Below are positions 34,469 through 42,140 of a DNA stretch of 64,000 bases, in pieces; within the stretch, counting starts at the first letter, position 1, and each line of letters starts with the position of its first letter. Origin of the DNA: Actinosynnema sp. ALI-1.44 (lineage in GTDB: Bacteria > Actinomycetota > Actinomycetes > Mycobacteriales > Pseudonocardiaceae); assembly GCF_001984155.1 (NCBI RefSeq), contig NZ_MTQO01000035.1, forward strand, positions 124,001 through 188,000, in the 5' to 3' direction. The notes beneath the pieces were generated by a model, which saw nothing but the letters and a program-made list of their open reading frames with translations, made no database searches and was not told where the DNA came from. Both the position numbers and the translations under genes were made by a program.

Positions 34469-35722
34469 GTGACTGAGACGGGTGCCCGAAGGACAACGAC
34501 CGTGCCTCCGCAGCGCCTGGACTCCTTACTGCCGCCGCGGACCGCGGCAGCTCCCACACGCGTCTGGTCCACTTTGCCCCGCGAGCTGGCGACCATGTTC
34601 CGCCCGCGCGCCAACGACGTGGCCATCTCGATCGTGCAGGAGATCCGCCGGTCCATCCCGGAGTACGCGCGGCTGCTCGAAGGCCCGTTCGGCACGATCG
34701 TGACCGGCGGCGTCGAGGAGGCGATCGCCCAGTTCATCGACCGGCTGGCCGACCCGTCCGCGCCGCGCGAGGACCGCGCGAAGCTGTTCCGCCACCTCGG
34801 CAAGCTCGAAGTCGCACAAGGACGCAGTGTGGACACGCTGCAGAGCGCCTACCGGATCGGCGCGCGGGTGGCGTGGCGCCGGATCGCCGAATTCGGCCAG
34901 TCGGTGAACCTTCCGACGGTGACGATCTGCCAGCTCGCCGAGGCCGTCTTCGACTACGTCGACGAGATCTCCGTGCTGTCGCTGGAAGGTTTCGCCTCGG
35001 CGCAGGCACGCGCGGCGGGCGCGCTGGAACGCAGACGCAGACGCCTGCTCGAACTGCTGCTGTCCGAACCGCCCGTATCGTCCCAGACCGTCACCGAGCT
35101 CGCCGCGTCGGCGGCGTGGACCGTGCCGGACCACGTCGTGGCCGTCGCACTGGAGCGGCTCGACGACGACTTCGATCTCCCGTCGTTCGACGAATCCGTC
35201 CTCGACGACCTGGAAGCACCCGACCCGTGCCTGCTGATGGCCGACGACAACGACCAACTGCAGTCCCTGCGTGAGCACCTTCCCGGTTGGCGTGCCGTCG
35301 TCGGGCCGCGGGTCGCGTTGTCCGAGGCGCCGACGTCGTTGCGACTGGCCAGGCGTGCGCTCACGTTCGTCAACCGTGACCTGCTGCCCGACGACCCGGT
35401 GCTCTGGAGCAAGGACCACCTGTCCACGCTGTGGCTGCTCAGCGACGAGTTCCTGGCAAGAGAACTGGCCGAGCGGACGCTGCGCCCCCTGGCCGGGCTG
35501 ACCGTGAAGCAGCGGACGCGGCTGAGCGAGACGCTGCTGGCCTGGTTGGAGACCAGCGGCAGCGCGCCGGAGATCGCGGGCAGGCTGAACGTGCACCCGC
35601 AGACGGTGCGTTACCGCCTGCACCAGCTGGAGGCGTTGTTCGGCGACCGGCTCACCGATCCCGACGACCGCTTCCGGATGGAGATCTCCCTGCGCGCCAT
35701 GCGCCTGCTCGGCTCCGACTGA
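34469..35722 (+). CDS. PucR/CdaR-family transcriptional regulator
   Basis: 417 aa. The C-terminal PucR helix-turn-helix is clear (LLAWLETSGSAPEIAGRLNV, HPQTVRYRLHQLEALFGD). The central region AQARAAGALERRRRRLLELL with a GGDEF-like degenerate domain is typical of CdaR/PucR relatives; the N-terminal ~180 residues are an all-helical sensor part (GGVEEAIAQFIDRLADPSAP). GTG 34469 has AAAGGA 8 bases upstream; TTG 34412 is a weak alternative. Divergent from the Mce operon, hence its likely regulator. Confidence 0.88.
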   Translation: MTETGARRTTTVPPQRLDSLLPPRTAAAPTRVWSTLPRELATMFRPRANDVAISIVQEIRRSIPEYARLLEGPFGTIVTGGVEEAIAQFIDRLADPSAPREDRAKLFRHLGKLEVAQGRSVDTLQSAYRIGARVAWRRIAEFGQSVNLPTVTICQLAEAVFDYVDEISVLSLEGFASAQARAAGALERRRRRLLELLLSEPPVSSQTVTELAASAAWTVPDHVVAVALERLDDDFDLPSFDESVLDDLEAPDPCLLMADDNDQLQSLREHLPGWRAVVGPRVALSEAPTSLRLARRALTFVNRDLLPDDPVLWSKDHLSTLWLLSDEFLARELAERTLRPLAGLTVKQRTRLSETLLAWLETSGSAPEIAGRLNVHPQTVRYRLHQLEALFGDRLTDPDDRFRMEISLRAMRLLGSD

Positions 35723-35737
35723 GCACCTGCCACCCGT

Positions 35738-35820
35738 GCAACGAAGGCCACATTGGTAGCGGATTTCGCAACCAAGGCCACATTGGTTCCACCTCGTGCA
35801 ACGAAGGCCACATTGGTTGC
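35738..35820. repeat. Three direct repeats, exact 30-bp period, of GCAACGAAGGCCACATTGGT
   Basis: Copies begin at 35738, 35768 and 35798; the second has one change (AACC for AACG). The unit is one arm of the hairpin at 19694-19746. They lie between the convergent PucR and kynureninase genes. Spacing is too short and the copies too imperfect for a CRISPR array, and no cas genes are near. Confidence 0.8.
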
Positions 35821-35822
35821 AC

Positions 35823-35846
35823 GGGGCGGGGCGGGGCGGGGCGGGA
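35823..35846 (+). repeat. G-quadruplex-like (GGGGC) run
   Basis: Five consecutive G-tracts (GGGGCGGGGCGGGGCGGGGC then GGG) on the plus strand, directly after the 30-bp repeats and abutting the kynureninase stop codon. Could form a quadruplex in the PucR transcript or ssDNA and act as a terminator. Confidence 0.7.
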
Positions 35847-37007
35847 TTAGCGGAGCAGGTCGGCGAGGGTCGCCATGGCGGCTTCGAGCTGCTGGTCGGA
35901 CAGGTAGGGCGCCGGGCCGAACCTGAGGTGGTCGCCACGGCTGTCGGTCAGCACGCCTTTCGCGGCGAGTTCGGCCTGCAGCCGTGACGCATGCGGCGTG
36001 TGCATAGCCAGGAACCCGCCGAAGTTCTCCAGTGGCGCGCGGTCGCGGGTGATGACGTCGTCGGGCGCGCCGATCCGGTCGAACAGCGACGCCAGCAGAC
36101 CGACCTGGTGCTGCGCGACCTGACGGAGTACGTCCGGTGTCAGGCCCTGTTCGGCGAAGAAGTCGAACACCCTGGCACCGCGGTAGTGGCTGGTCGGGTC
36201 GTAGGTCGATCCGGCGAACCTGGCCTCGCCGAGCGGGTAGCCGACGCCGCCGCCGTGCTGGGCAGCCAGCTCGGCGAACTCCGCGTACCAGCCCGTGATG
36301 ACCGGTCGCAGCGTGTCGGCGTGCGGCGGCAGCCGCAGGAAGCAGTTGCCTTCGCCCAACTGGAGATACTTGTATCCCCCGCCGACCACCCACGCGTGGG
36401 GTATGTTCGCTGTCGAGAACGGGACAGGCCCCAGCGCGTGGTAAGCGTCCACAAGCAACTCGACGCCCCTTGCCTGGCAGGCGTCGGCGAGGAAGTCCAG
36501 TCCTGGCACGATTCTGGATGTCTCGAACAGGACGGCCGAGACGAGCACGGCGCTGGTCTTCTCGTCGAGCGCGTCGGCCATCCGTTCGGCGAGCGTGTCC
36601 GCCGGCGCCGACGGCAGGGGCACCACGTCGATCGCCTCTTCGGCCAACCTGCCGAGCTGCCTGCGGAGTGTGTGGAATTCACCGTCCGATGTGATCAGTC
36701 GCGGCCTGGTCCGCAGGTCCAGACTGGACAGAAAACGCAGTACCAGTTCGTGCGTGTTCTGCCCCAGCGCGAGCGCGGCGCCCGGTTCGCCGAGGAACAG
36801 GCGGAAACCGTCGCGCAGCCGGTCCGCCTTGGCGAACGCGCGGCCCCACTTCTCGTCGGCTTCCCGTGCCGCGTCGTGGAAAGCCTCGATCTGCCCGTCC
36901 AGCGCGACGTCCGGCCACGCTTGGTGAGAGTGTCCGGTCAGCAACAGCCGTTCCGTCACTCGAAAGTGTGAATAGTGCGACGCAAGGCGCGGTCCGTTGT
37001 CACTCAC
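35847..37007 (-). CDS. kynU: Kynureninase-like PLP enzyme
   Basis: 386 aa, fold type I aminotransferase class V. Recognisable segments: LLTGHSHQAWPDVALDG, GQNTHELVLRFLSSL, VLFETSRIVPGLDFLADAC, ELLVDAYHALGPVPF (PLP-contacting Asp), and the Schiff-base lysine in VGGGYKYLQLGEGNCFLRLP. Kynureninase cleaves kynurenine to anthranilate and alanine. It directly follows tryptophan dioxygenase with a 4-base GTGA overlap, supporting this role. The shorter length (usual about 410) and divergent N-terminus leave some doubt. Confidence 0.82.
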   Translation of the reverse strand: MSDNGPRLASHYSHFRVTERLLLTGHSHQAWPDVALDGQIEAFHDAAREADEKWGRAFAKADRLRDGFRLFLGEPGAALALGQNTHELVLRFLSSLDLRTRPRLITSDGEFHTLRRQLGRLAEEAIDVVPLPSAPADTLAERMADALDEKTSAVLVSAVLFETSRIVPGLDFLADACQARGVELLVDAYHALGPVPFSTANIPHAWVVGGGYKYLQLGEGNCFLRLPPHADTLRPVITGWYAEFAELAAQHGGGVGYPLGEARFAGSTYDPTSHYRGARVFDFFAEQGLTPDVLRQVAQHQVGLLASLFDRIGAPDDVITRDRAPLENFGGFLAMHTPHASRLQAELAAKGVLTDSRGDHLRFGPAPYLSDQQLEAAMATLADLLR

Positions 37008-37792
37008 AGTTCACTCCGGACTGCCCAGAGGTCGGGAAACGTCGGCGTGAACAGTGTTGTCTTCAAGTACTCCGCTCCGGCCGAGCCACCGGTACCCACC
37101 TTGTGGCCGATCACGCGCTCCACCATCTTGACGTGTCGATACCGCCATTCCTGCACGCCTTCGTCCAGATCGACCAGCCGCTCGCAGATCTGCGCCTCGC
37201 CCGCGTCGTCCTGGTAGACCCGCAACAGCACCTGCTGCAGCTCAGGCGACGGCTCCAGCGGCGCGGAAACGTCACGATGCAGGGATTTGGCCGGAACCTC
37301 GTAGTCGTGCAGCGCCAGATAGGTCAGGAACGAGTCGAAAAGGGACGGTCGGTTCATCGCGGCCTCGATCCGGCTGCGCGGCGCCCCCGCCGGGTAGTGC
37401 CGGAACACCCGGGCGTCCCGTCGGCCGAGTACCGCCTCGACCTCGCGGAACTGCGCGGACTGGAAGCCGCTCGACGCGTCGAGCCGCTCCCGGAAGCTGG
37501 TGAACTGGCGCGGTGTCATGGTTTCCAGCACGTCGATCTGGGCCACCACGACCTTGAGGATGGTCAGCGACCGGCGCAGGGTGTGCAGCGCGTGCGCGGT
37601 CTCGCCGTTGGTCAGGACCTGTTGCGCACGGGCGAATTCGTGCAGCAATTGTTTGAACCACAGTTCGTACACCTGGTGGATGACGATGAACAGCATCTCG
37701 TCGTGCTCGTCCGACCGCGGCCGCTGAGCGCCGAGTATCTCGTCGAGCGCCAAATAGGAAGAGTACGTCAGTGCGGCGTGGTTGTCGGTCAA
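37004..37792 (-). CDS. kynA: Tryptophan 2,3-dioxygenase
   Basis: 262 aa haem enzyme opening the indole ring of L-tryptophan to N-formylkynurenine. Family motifs: LTYSSYLALDEILGAQRP, HDEMLFIVIHQVYELWFKQL (substrate and haem-pocket His/Tyr), LETMTPRQFTSFRERLDASS and RYRHVKMVERVIGHKVGTGG (proximal haem histidine, GTGGSAG loop). Start is a TTG overlapping the PaaX-type gene stop (CCTTGA) with GAGGTGA 7 bases upstream; no better start exists. Translationally coupled to both neighbours. Confidence 0.93.
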   Translation of the reverse strand: MTDNHAALTYSSYLALDEILGAQRPRSDEHDEMLFIVIHQVYELWFKQLLHEFARAQQVLTNGETAHALHTLRRSLTILKVVVAQIDVLETMTPRQFTSFRERLDASSGFQSAQFREVEAVLGRRDARVFRHYPAGAPRSRIEAAMNRPSLFDSFLTYLALHDYEVPAKSLHRDVSAPLEPSPELQQVLLRVYQDDAGEAQICERLVDLDEGVQEWRYRHVKMVERVIGHKVGTGGSAGAEYLKTTLFTPTFPDLWAVRSEL

Positions 37793-38598
37793 GGCTTCAT
37801 CACCTCGTCGAAATGGCGCATCGCCGCGGGGGCGAGCGCGGTGTAGAGATCGTGGAACAACCGCACGGCGTCCGCGCGGTGAGCGGGCGGTGCCACCAAG
37901 TCGGGTGGCAATTCCGGATCGGCGAATGGAAACTGCCGGAACTGGTGGGTCACGCGTGTTCTGAGCAGCAATGCCGCCCGGTCGGACAGGCGATCCGGAT
38001 CGTGGGCGCCGAATTGTTCGACGAATGCGCGATACCGTTCCGCGAGGTCGTCGAGGTCCCACACCCGGTGCACGAACGAGCCGAAGTCAAGCGACGCGGC
38101 CGGGCCGCCGAGCAGCAGCCCGGCGTACCGCTCGACGCCGAGGTCACGCAGCAGGTCCGCGACCTCGCGCTCCCGGTCGTGCGGCGCGATCCACGTGCCG
38201 TCCTGCACCGGCCCGAAACCGAGGAAGCGCAACCGGCGGACGAGTCTGGTCCGCGCTACCTTCTCGTCCTCGGGAATCGCGTGCCACAGCACTGTCCACT
38301 GTGTCTTGCGGGGTGTCTTGTGGGGCTGCGCGGCGCCGAGGGCGAAGATCCGGGTGTCGCCTTCCTCGAACACGGCCGCGCTGCGGGGCGTGACGGTGTA
38401 GTGCACCAATCGCCCGTCCTTGACCTTGGCCAGCAGCTGCCTGCGCACGAGCCTGGTCAGCGCCACCCGCGCCGCGCCCGCGGAGAACCCGAACTCGCCG
38501 AGCAGCTCGACCAGACCGCCGGACCACGCCTGGCGGTCACGCGGCCGCAGATGCGCGCCGAGCAGCGTCATCACGAGGTCCTGCGGCGCTTCGGGCAT
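37789..38598 (-). CDS. PaaX-family transcriptional regulator
   Basis: 269 aa. PaaX N-terminal winged helix (about 6-75: VMTLLGAHLRPRDRQAWSGG, GAARVALTRLVRRQLLAKVK), central PaaX domain (WTVLWHAIPEDEKVARTRLV, FGPVQDGTWIAPHD), C-terminal part (LYTALAPAAMRHFDEVMKP). PaaX proteins repress aryl-CoA catabolic operons and sense aryl-CoA thioesters. It fits control of the CoA-ligase arm across the 51-bp divergent promoter. The predicted promoter places transcription start on this ATG (leaderless); an ATG at 38610 would lie in the -10 element. Confidence 0.88.
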   Translation of the reverse strand: MPEAPQDLVMTLLGAHLRPRDRQAWSGGLVELLGEFGFSAGAARVALTRLVRRQLLAKVKDGRLVHYTVTPRSAAVFEEGDTRIFALGAAQPHKTPRKTQWTVLWHAIPEDEKVARTRLVRRLRFLGFGPVQDGTWIAPHDREREVADLLRDLGVERYAGLLLGGPAASLDFGSFVHRVWDLDDLAERYRAFVEQFGAHDPDRLSDRAALLLRTRVTHQFRQFPFADPELPPDLVAPPAHRADAVRLFHDLYTALAPAAMRHFDEVMKP

Positions 38599-38649
38599 GT
38601 CGCCGAGCATAGTTGACTCATCAGCGCGGTCAACCGTAAAGTTTCGCGG
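38599..38649. promoter_or_regulatory. Overlapping divergent promoters giving leaderless mRNAs
   Basis: Minus strand: TTGACC (38633-38628), 16-base spacer, TATGCT (38611-38606), 7 bases to the ATG at 38598. Plus strand: TTGACT (38613-38618), 18-base spacer, TAAAGT (38637-38642), 7 bases to the GTG at 38650. Each start codon falls where transcription should begin, so both mRNAs are predicted leaderless. The two promoters occupy the same DNA. Confidence 0.6.
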
Positions 38650-39381
38650 GTGCTCTACTTCGCCGAGCTGACCTCGCCGCAGGTCGCGGGGCTGCTGACG
38701 GCACCACGACGCCCCGTCCTGCTGCTGCCGGTCGGCGCGATCGAGCCGCACGGTCCGCACGCGCCCCTCAGCACCGACCCGATGATCTCCATCGACGTGT
38801 GCGAACGCGTCGCCAGGCGCCTCGCCGACCACCCGTCGATCCGCGCGCTGGTCCTGCCGCCGCTCCCCTACGGCGTGACCCGCTACGCGTCGGCGTTCCC
38901 CGGCGCGGTGCACGTCAGCGAGGAGACGCTGTACGCGATCGTCACCGATGTCTGCGCGTCGCTGACCAACCAGGGGTTCGCCGAGATCATCGTGGTGAAC
39001 AACCACTTCGAGCCCGAGCACGTCGCCACCCTGCGCCGGGCGACGAAGAGCGCGGGCGTGAAGTACCTGGATCTGGTGCGCCGGGCCAACGCGGCGCGGT
39101 TGACGCCCGAGTTCCAGTCCGGCTCGTGCCACGCCGGGCAGTACGAGACCTCCCTGGTCCTGGCGTCCCGGCCGGACCTGGTCGACCGGGAGCAGATGGC
39201 CGCGCTGGACCCGCTGCACGTGGACATGCCGTCGGCGATGGCAAGCGGCCGGACGGACTTCGTCGCGATGGGGATGGACAAGGCGTACTGCGGCTCGCCC
39301 GCGGCGGCCACCGCCGAGGAGGGCGAGCGGACGTACGCCGTGCTGGTGGACATGGTGCTCGAACTCATCGGGGAGGTCTGA
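38650..39381 (+). CDS. Creatininase-family amidohydrolase
   Basis: 243 aa. Metal-site motifs of the creatininase family: LPVGAIEPHGPHAPLSTD (Glu, His, Asp), VNNHFEPEH in place of the usual NGHGGN, and HAGQYETSLVLA (Glu). Members hydrolyse cyclic or linear amides (creatinine, formamides). In this locus it may act on N-formylkynurenine or a ring-opened intermediate, since no other formamidase is seen; that is inference. GTG start predicted leaderless. Overlaps the ligase start by one base (TGATG). Confidence 0.87.
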   Translation: MLYFAELTSPQVAGLLTAPRRPVLLLPVGAIEPHGPHAPLSTDPMISIDVCERVARRLADHPSIRALVLPPLPYGVTRYASAFPGAVHVSEETLYAIVTDVCASLTNQGFAEIIVVNNHFEPEHVATLRRATKSAGVKYLDLVRRANAARLTPEFQSGSCHAGQYETSLVLASRPDLVDREQMAALDPLHVDMPSAMASGRTDFVAMGMDKAYCGSPAAATAEEGERTYAVLVDMVLELIGEV

Positions 39382-40862
39382 TGCGGTACGACGACGTTCC
39401 CGCGTCGTTCAACATCGCGTCCCATTTCGTCGACCGCAATCCGCCTGAGCGCACCGCGTTGCTCACGTCGTCGGGCCCGGTCACGTACGGCGAGCTCGCC
39501 GAGTTGACGAACAAGATGGGCAACGCGTTGCTCGAACTCGGTGTCCGGCAGGGCGATCGGGTCCTGTTGGCGTTGAGTGACGGCGTCGATTTCGTGGCTG
39601 CCTGGTACGGCGCGCAGAAGATCGGCGCCGTCACCGCGGAGGTGTACACCTATCTCCAGGTCAAGGACTACAAGTACTTCCTGGACTACGTCCGGCCTGT
39701 GGCCGTGCTGGCGGACGACACCACGGCCGAGAAGATGCGCGAGGCGGGCGCCACCAACCTCGTCGTCCTCACCCCGGGCTTCACGGCAGGCCAGCCGTCC
39801 ACTCTGGACGCTGCGCCGACCACGAAGGACGACGTGGCGATCTGGAAGTTCACCACCGGCAGCACGGGGGCACCGAAGGCGTGCGTGTTGACCGCACGCA
39901 GTCCGCTGTTGAGCTTCTCCTGGTACGCGCAGGGTGTGCTGGACATCCAACCGTCCGATGTGGTCCTGCCGGTGCCCAAGCTGTTCTTCGGCTACGCACG
40001 GGATCTCACCGCCTTGTTCCCCTTCGGCGTCGGCGCGGCGGGAATCGTGTTCCCGGAACGCAGCACGGTGGACACCCTTTTCGAGTTGATCGCGCAGCAC
40101 CGGCCGACGATCCTGGTGAACGTGCCGACCATGATGAGCGCGATGGTGTCGCACCCGTCGGCGTCCGAACAGGACTTCAGCTCGTTGCGGCTGTGCACGT
40201 CGGCGGGCGAGGCGCTGCCGGGCGAGTTGTACCGGCGGTGGATGGACACGTTCGGCGTCGAGGTGCTCGACGGGATCGGCTCGTCGGAGGCGTACCACAT
40301 CTACCTGTCCAACCGGAAGGGCGAGTCCCGGCAAGGCAGCCTCGGCCAGGTCGTGCCGGGCTACCAGGCGCGTGTGGTGGACCTGGACGGCAACCCGGTG
40401 CCGGACGGCGAACCGGGCAGGCTGGAGATCACCGGCGAGACGGTGGCGCTGGAGTACTGGCAGGCGCCGGAGAAGTCGGCCGAGACGTTTCCCCGCCCGC
40501 ACACCGTGCTGTCCGGTGATCTCGTCACGAAGGACGCCGACGGGTTCTTCCACTACCAGGGCCGCATCGACGACCTGCTGAAAGTCGGCGGTGTCTGGGT
40601 GGCGCCGGCGGAGATCGAGAACTGCCTGCTGGCCCATGACGCCGTGGTGGAGTGCGCGGTGGTCGGCTACCAGGAGAACGGCTTGACCCGACCGCGTGCG
40701 TACGTCGTCACCGCTGCCGAGGTCACCGCCCAGGAGTTGCAGGACTTCGTCCGCTCCCGGCTGGCGCCGCACAAGTATCCGAGGGACGTGCGATTCGTGT
40801 CCACGTTGCCGAAAACAGCGTCGGGCAAGCTGGATCGCCGTGCCCTGAAAGGAGACGACTGA
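39381..40862 (+). CDS. Benzoate/anthranilate-type CoA ligase
   Basis: 493 aa AMP-forming acyl-CoA synthetase of the benzoate-CoA ligase family. Motifs: A3 FTTGSTGAPKACVL, A5 LDGIGSSEAYHIYLS, A7-A8 GDLVTKDADGFFHYQGRIDD, A10 LPKTASGKLDRR with the catalytic lysine. It activates an aromatic acid with ATP and CoA in the cytoplasm. Linkage to kynA/kynU points to anthranilate from tryptophan as substrate, but benzoate or salicylate cannot be excluded. GGGGAGG precedes the ATG. Confidence 0.9.
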   Translation: MRYDDVPASFNIASHFVDRNPPERTALLTSSGPVTYGELAELTNKMGNALLELGVRQGDRVLLALSDGVDFVAAWYGAQKIGAVTAEVYTYLQVKDYKYFLDYVRPVAVLADDTTAEKMREAGATNLVVLTPGFTAGQPSTLDAAPTTKDDVAIWKFTTGSTGAPKACVLTARSPLLSFSWYAQGVLDIQPSDVVLPVPKLFFGYARDLTALFPFGVGAAGIVFPERSTVDTLFELIAQHRPTILVNVPTMMSAMVSHPSASEQDFSSLRLCTSAGEALPGELYRRWMDTFGVEVLDGIGSSEAYHIYLSNRKGESRQGSLGQVVPGYQARVVDLDGNPVPDGEPGRLEITGETVALEYWQAPEKSAETFPRPHTVLSGDLVTKDADGFFHYQGRIDDLLKVGGVWVAPAEIENCLLAHDAVVECAVVGYQENGLTRPRAYVVTAAEVTAQELQDFVRSRLAPHKYPRDVRFVSTLPKTASGKLDRRALKGDD

Positions 40863-41686
40863 TGGCTTTCCGGGCATCCGCGCGGATCACGGAGAACTGG
40901 GAGCACTTCGACTTCGCGGTGGCGGACGGGGTGGCGACGGTGACGTTCTCCCGGCCGGAGAAGTTGAACGCGCTGACCTTCGACGTCTACGCGGACCTGC
41001 GCGACCTGATCGCCGAGCTGCCCCACCGCGGTGACGCCCGGGTGCTCGTGATCGCCGGGCAGGGCAGGGGTTTCTGCTCCGGCGGCGACGTCGAGGAGAT
41101 CATCGGCGAGCTCCAGAAGATGGAGCCCGCCGAACTGCTGGAGTTCACCCGGATGACCGGGGCGGTGGTGAAGGCGTTGCGGGAGTGCCCGGTGCCGGTG
41201 ATCGCCGCGGTGAACGGCATCGCGGCGGGCGCGGGCTCGGTGATCGCCCTCGCCAGCGACTTCCGCTTGCTCGCGCGGTCCGCGTCGTTCGCGTTCCTGT
41301 TCACGAAGGTCGGTCTCGCCGGAGCGGACATGGGTTCGGCGTACCTGTTGCCGCGTTTGGTCGGGCTCGGCCGCGCGACGGAACTGCTGATGCTGGGCGA
41401 CAAGGTCGACGCGGCAACGGCGTCATCGATCGGCCTGGCGAGCAAGGTCGTGGACGACGCCGAGTTGGCCGTGGAAACCTCGGCGCTGGCAACGCGACTG
41501 GCCTCCGGCCCGGCGCTGGCGTACTCCACGACGAAGGTCCTGCTGACCCGTGAGCTGGACATGGACCTCGGCTCGGCGATCGAACTGGAAGCGATCACCC
41601 AGGCGTTGCTGATGAAGTCCAGCGATCACGCGGAGTTCTACTCGGCGTGGACCGAAGGCCGCAAGCCGCGGTGGACCGGCCGATGA
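40862..41686 (+). CDS. Enoyl-CoA hydratase/isomerase-family protein
   Basis: 274 aa crotonase-fold protein. Oxyanion-hole segments GQGRGFCSGGDVEEI and NGIAAGAGSVIALASDFRLL are intact. The two catalytic glutamates of true enoyl-CoA hydratases are not at their usual positions (IAAGAGSVIAL; VGLAGADMGSAYLLPRL carries Asp), so it may do a different acyl-CoA reaction on the ring-cleavage or dearomatised intermediate. ATG overlaps the ligase stop (TGATG), after AGGAGACG. Confidence 0.9.
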   Translation: MAFRASARITENWEHFDFAVADGVATVTFSRPEKLNALTFDVYADLRDLIAELPHRGDARVLVIAGQGRGFCSGGDVEEIIGELQKMEPAELLEFTRMTGAVVKALRECPVPVIAAVNGIAAGAGSVIALASDFRLLARSASFAFLFTKVGLAGADMGSAYLLPRLVGLGRATELLMLGDKVDAATASSIGLASKVVDDAELAVETSALATRLASGPALAYSTTKVLLTRELDMDLGSAIELEAITQALLMKSSDHAEFYSAWTEGRKPRWTGR

Positions 41687-41784
41687 GCGTGTCCTGCGAC
41701 TGGAGTCTTTCCGGGACCGGTGCGTAACGCACGCTCCCGCCGCACCGACCTTCCGGCACGGACTGCCGTCAGTGGAGGCGATGC

Positions 41785-42140
41785 ATGGAGATCAACGGCC
41801 CGTCGTGGCAACGCGGTGTTCTGGAGGGCGAGAAGGCGCGCCTGCTCGACATCGTGGCACGGGCGACGAGATCGCCAAGCGGTCGAGCACGGCGTGGATC
41901 GAGGAGCAGGCTCGGAAGCTGAAGGCGCGGTCCGACGCGCAACTGGCCACCGAGCAACGCCTGCTGGCCAGGGGCCTGGAACTGCTCGGGGGGCGCTGGG
42001 TCTACCGCGCGCACAAGTCGACCACGTTCCCGCTGTTCGCCCAGTGGGACGCTTCGGGCAAGAAGTTCAACATCCTCGACAAGAAGACATGGCGGCCCAC
42101 CGGCAAGTCCATCGCCGACAACGGAACGCTGTCCGCTTAG
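41785..42140 (+). pseudogene. Small conserved-looking gene broken by a -1 frameshift
   Basis: A good start (GGAGG, 6 bases, ATG 41785) begins MEINGPSWQRGVLEGEKARL...LDIVAR, then the coding-like sequence moves to another frame at about 41855-41865 (CACGGGCGACGAG) and continues GDEIAKRSSTAWIEEQARKL ... GGRWVYRAHKSTTFPLFAQW ... WRPTGKSIADNG to the stop at 42140. One missing G in the GGG run would restore a ~118-aa frame. I do not recognise the family. It may be a pseudogene, a sequencing error or programmed slippage. An in-frame GTG at 41772 gives a non-protein-like N-terminus. Confidence 0.6.

Noticed and set aside
35738-35820. Possible CRISPR array
   Set aside because: Repeat units about 20-23 bases with 7-10-base gaps, no spacers of usable length and no cas genes.
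41772-41860. Unbroken 122-aa reading from GTG 41772
   Set aside because: The N-terminal 30 residues look out of frame (MHGDQRPVVATRCSGG) and the good RBS serves ATG 41785 in another frame; treated as a frameshift.
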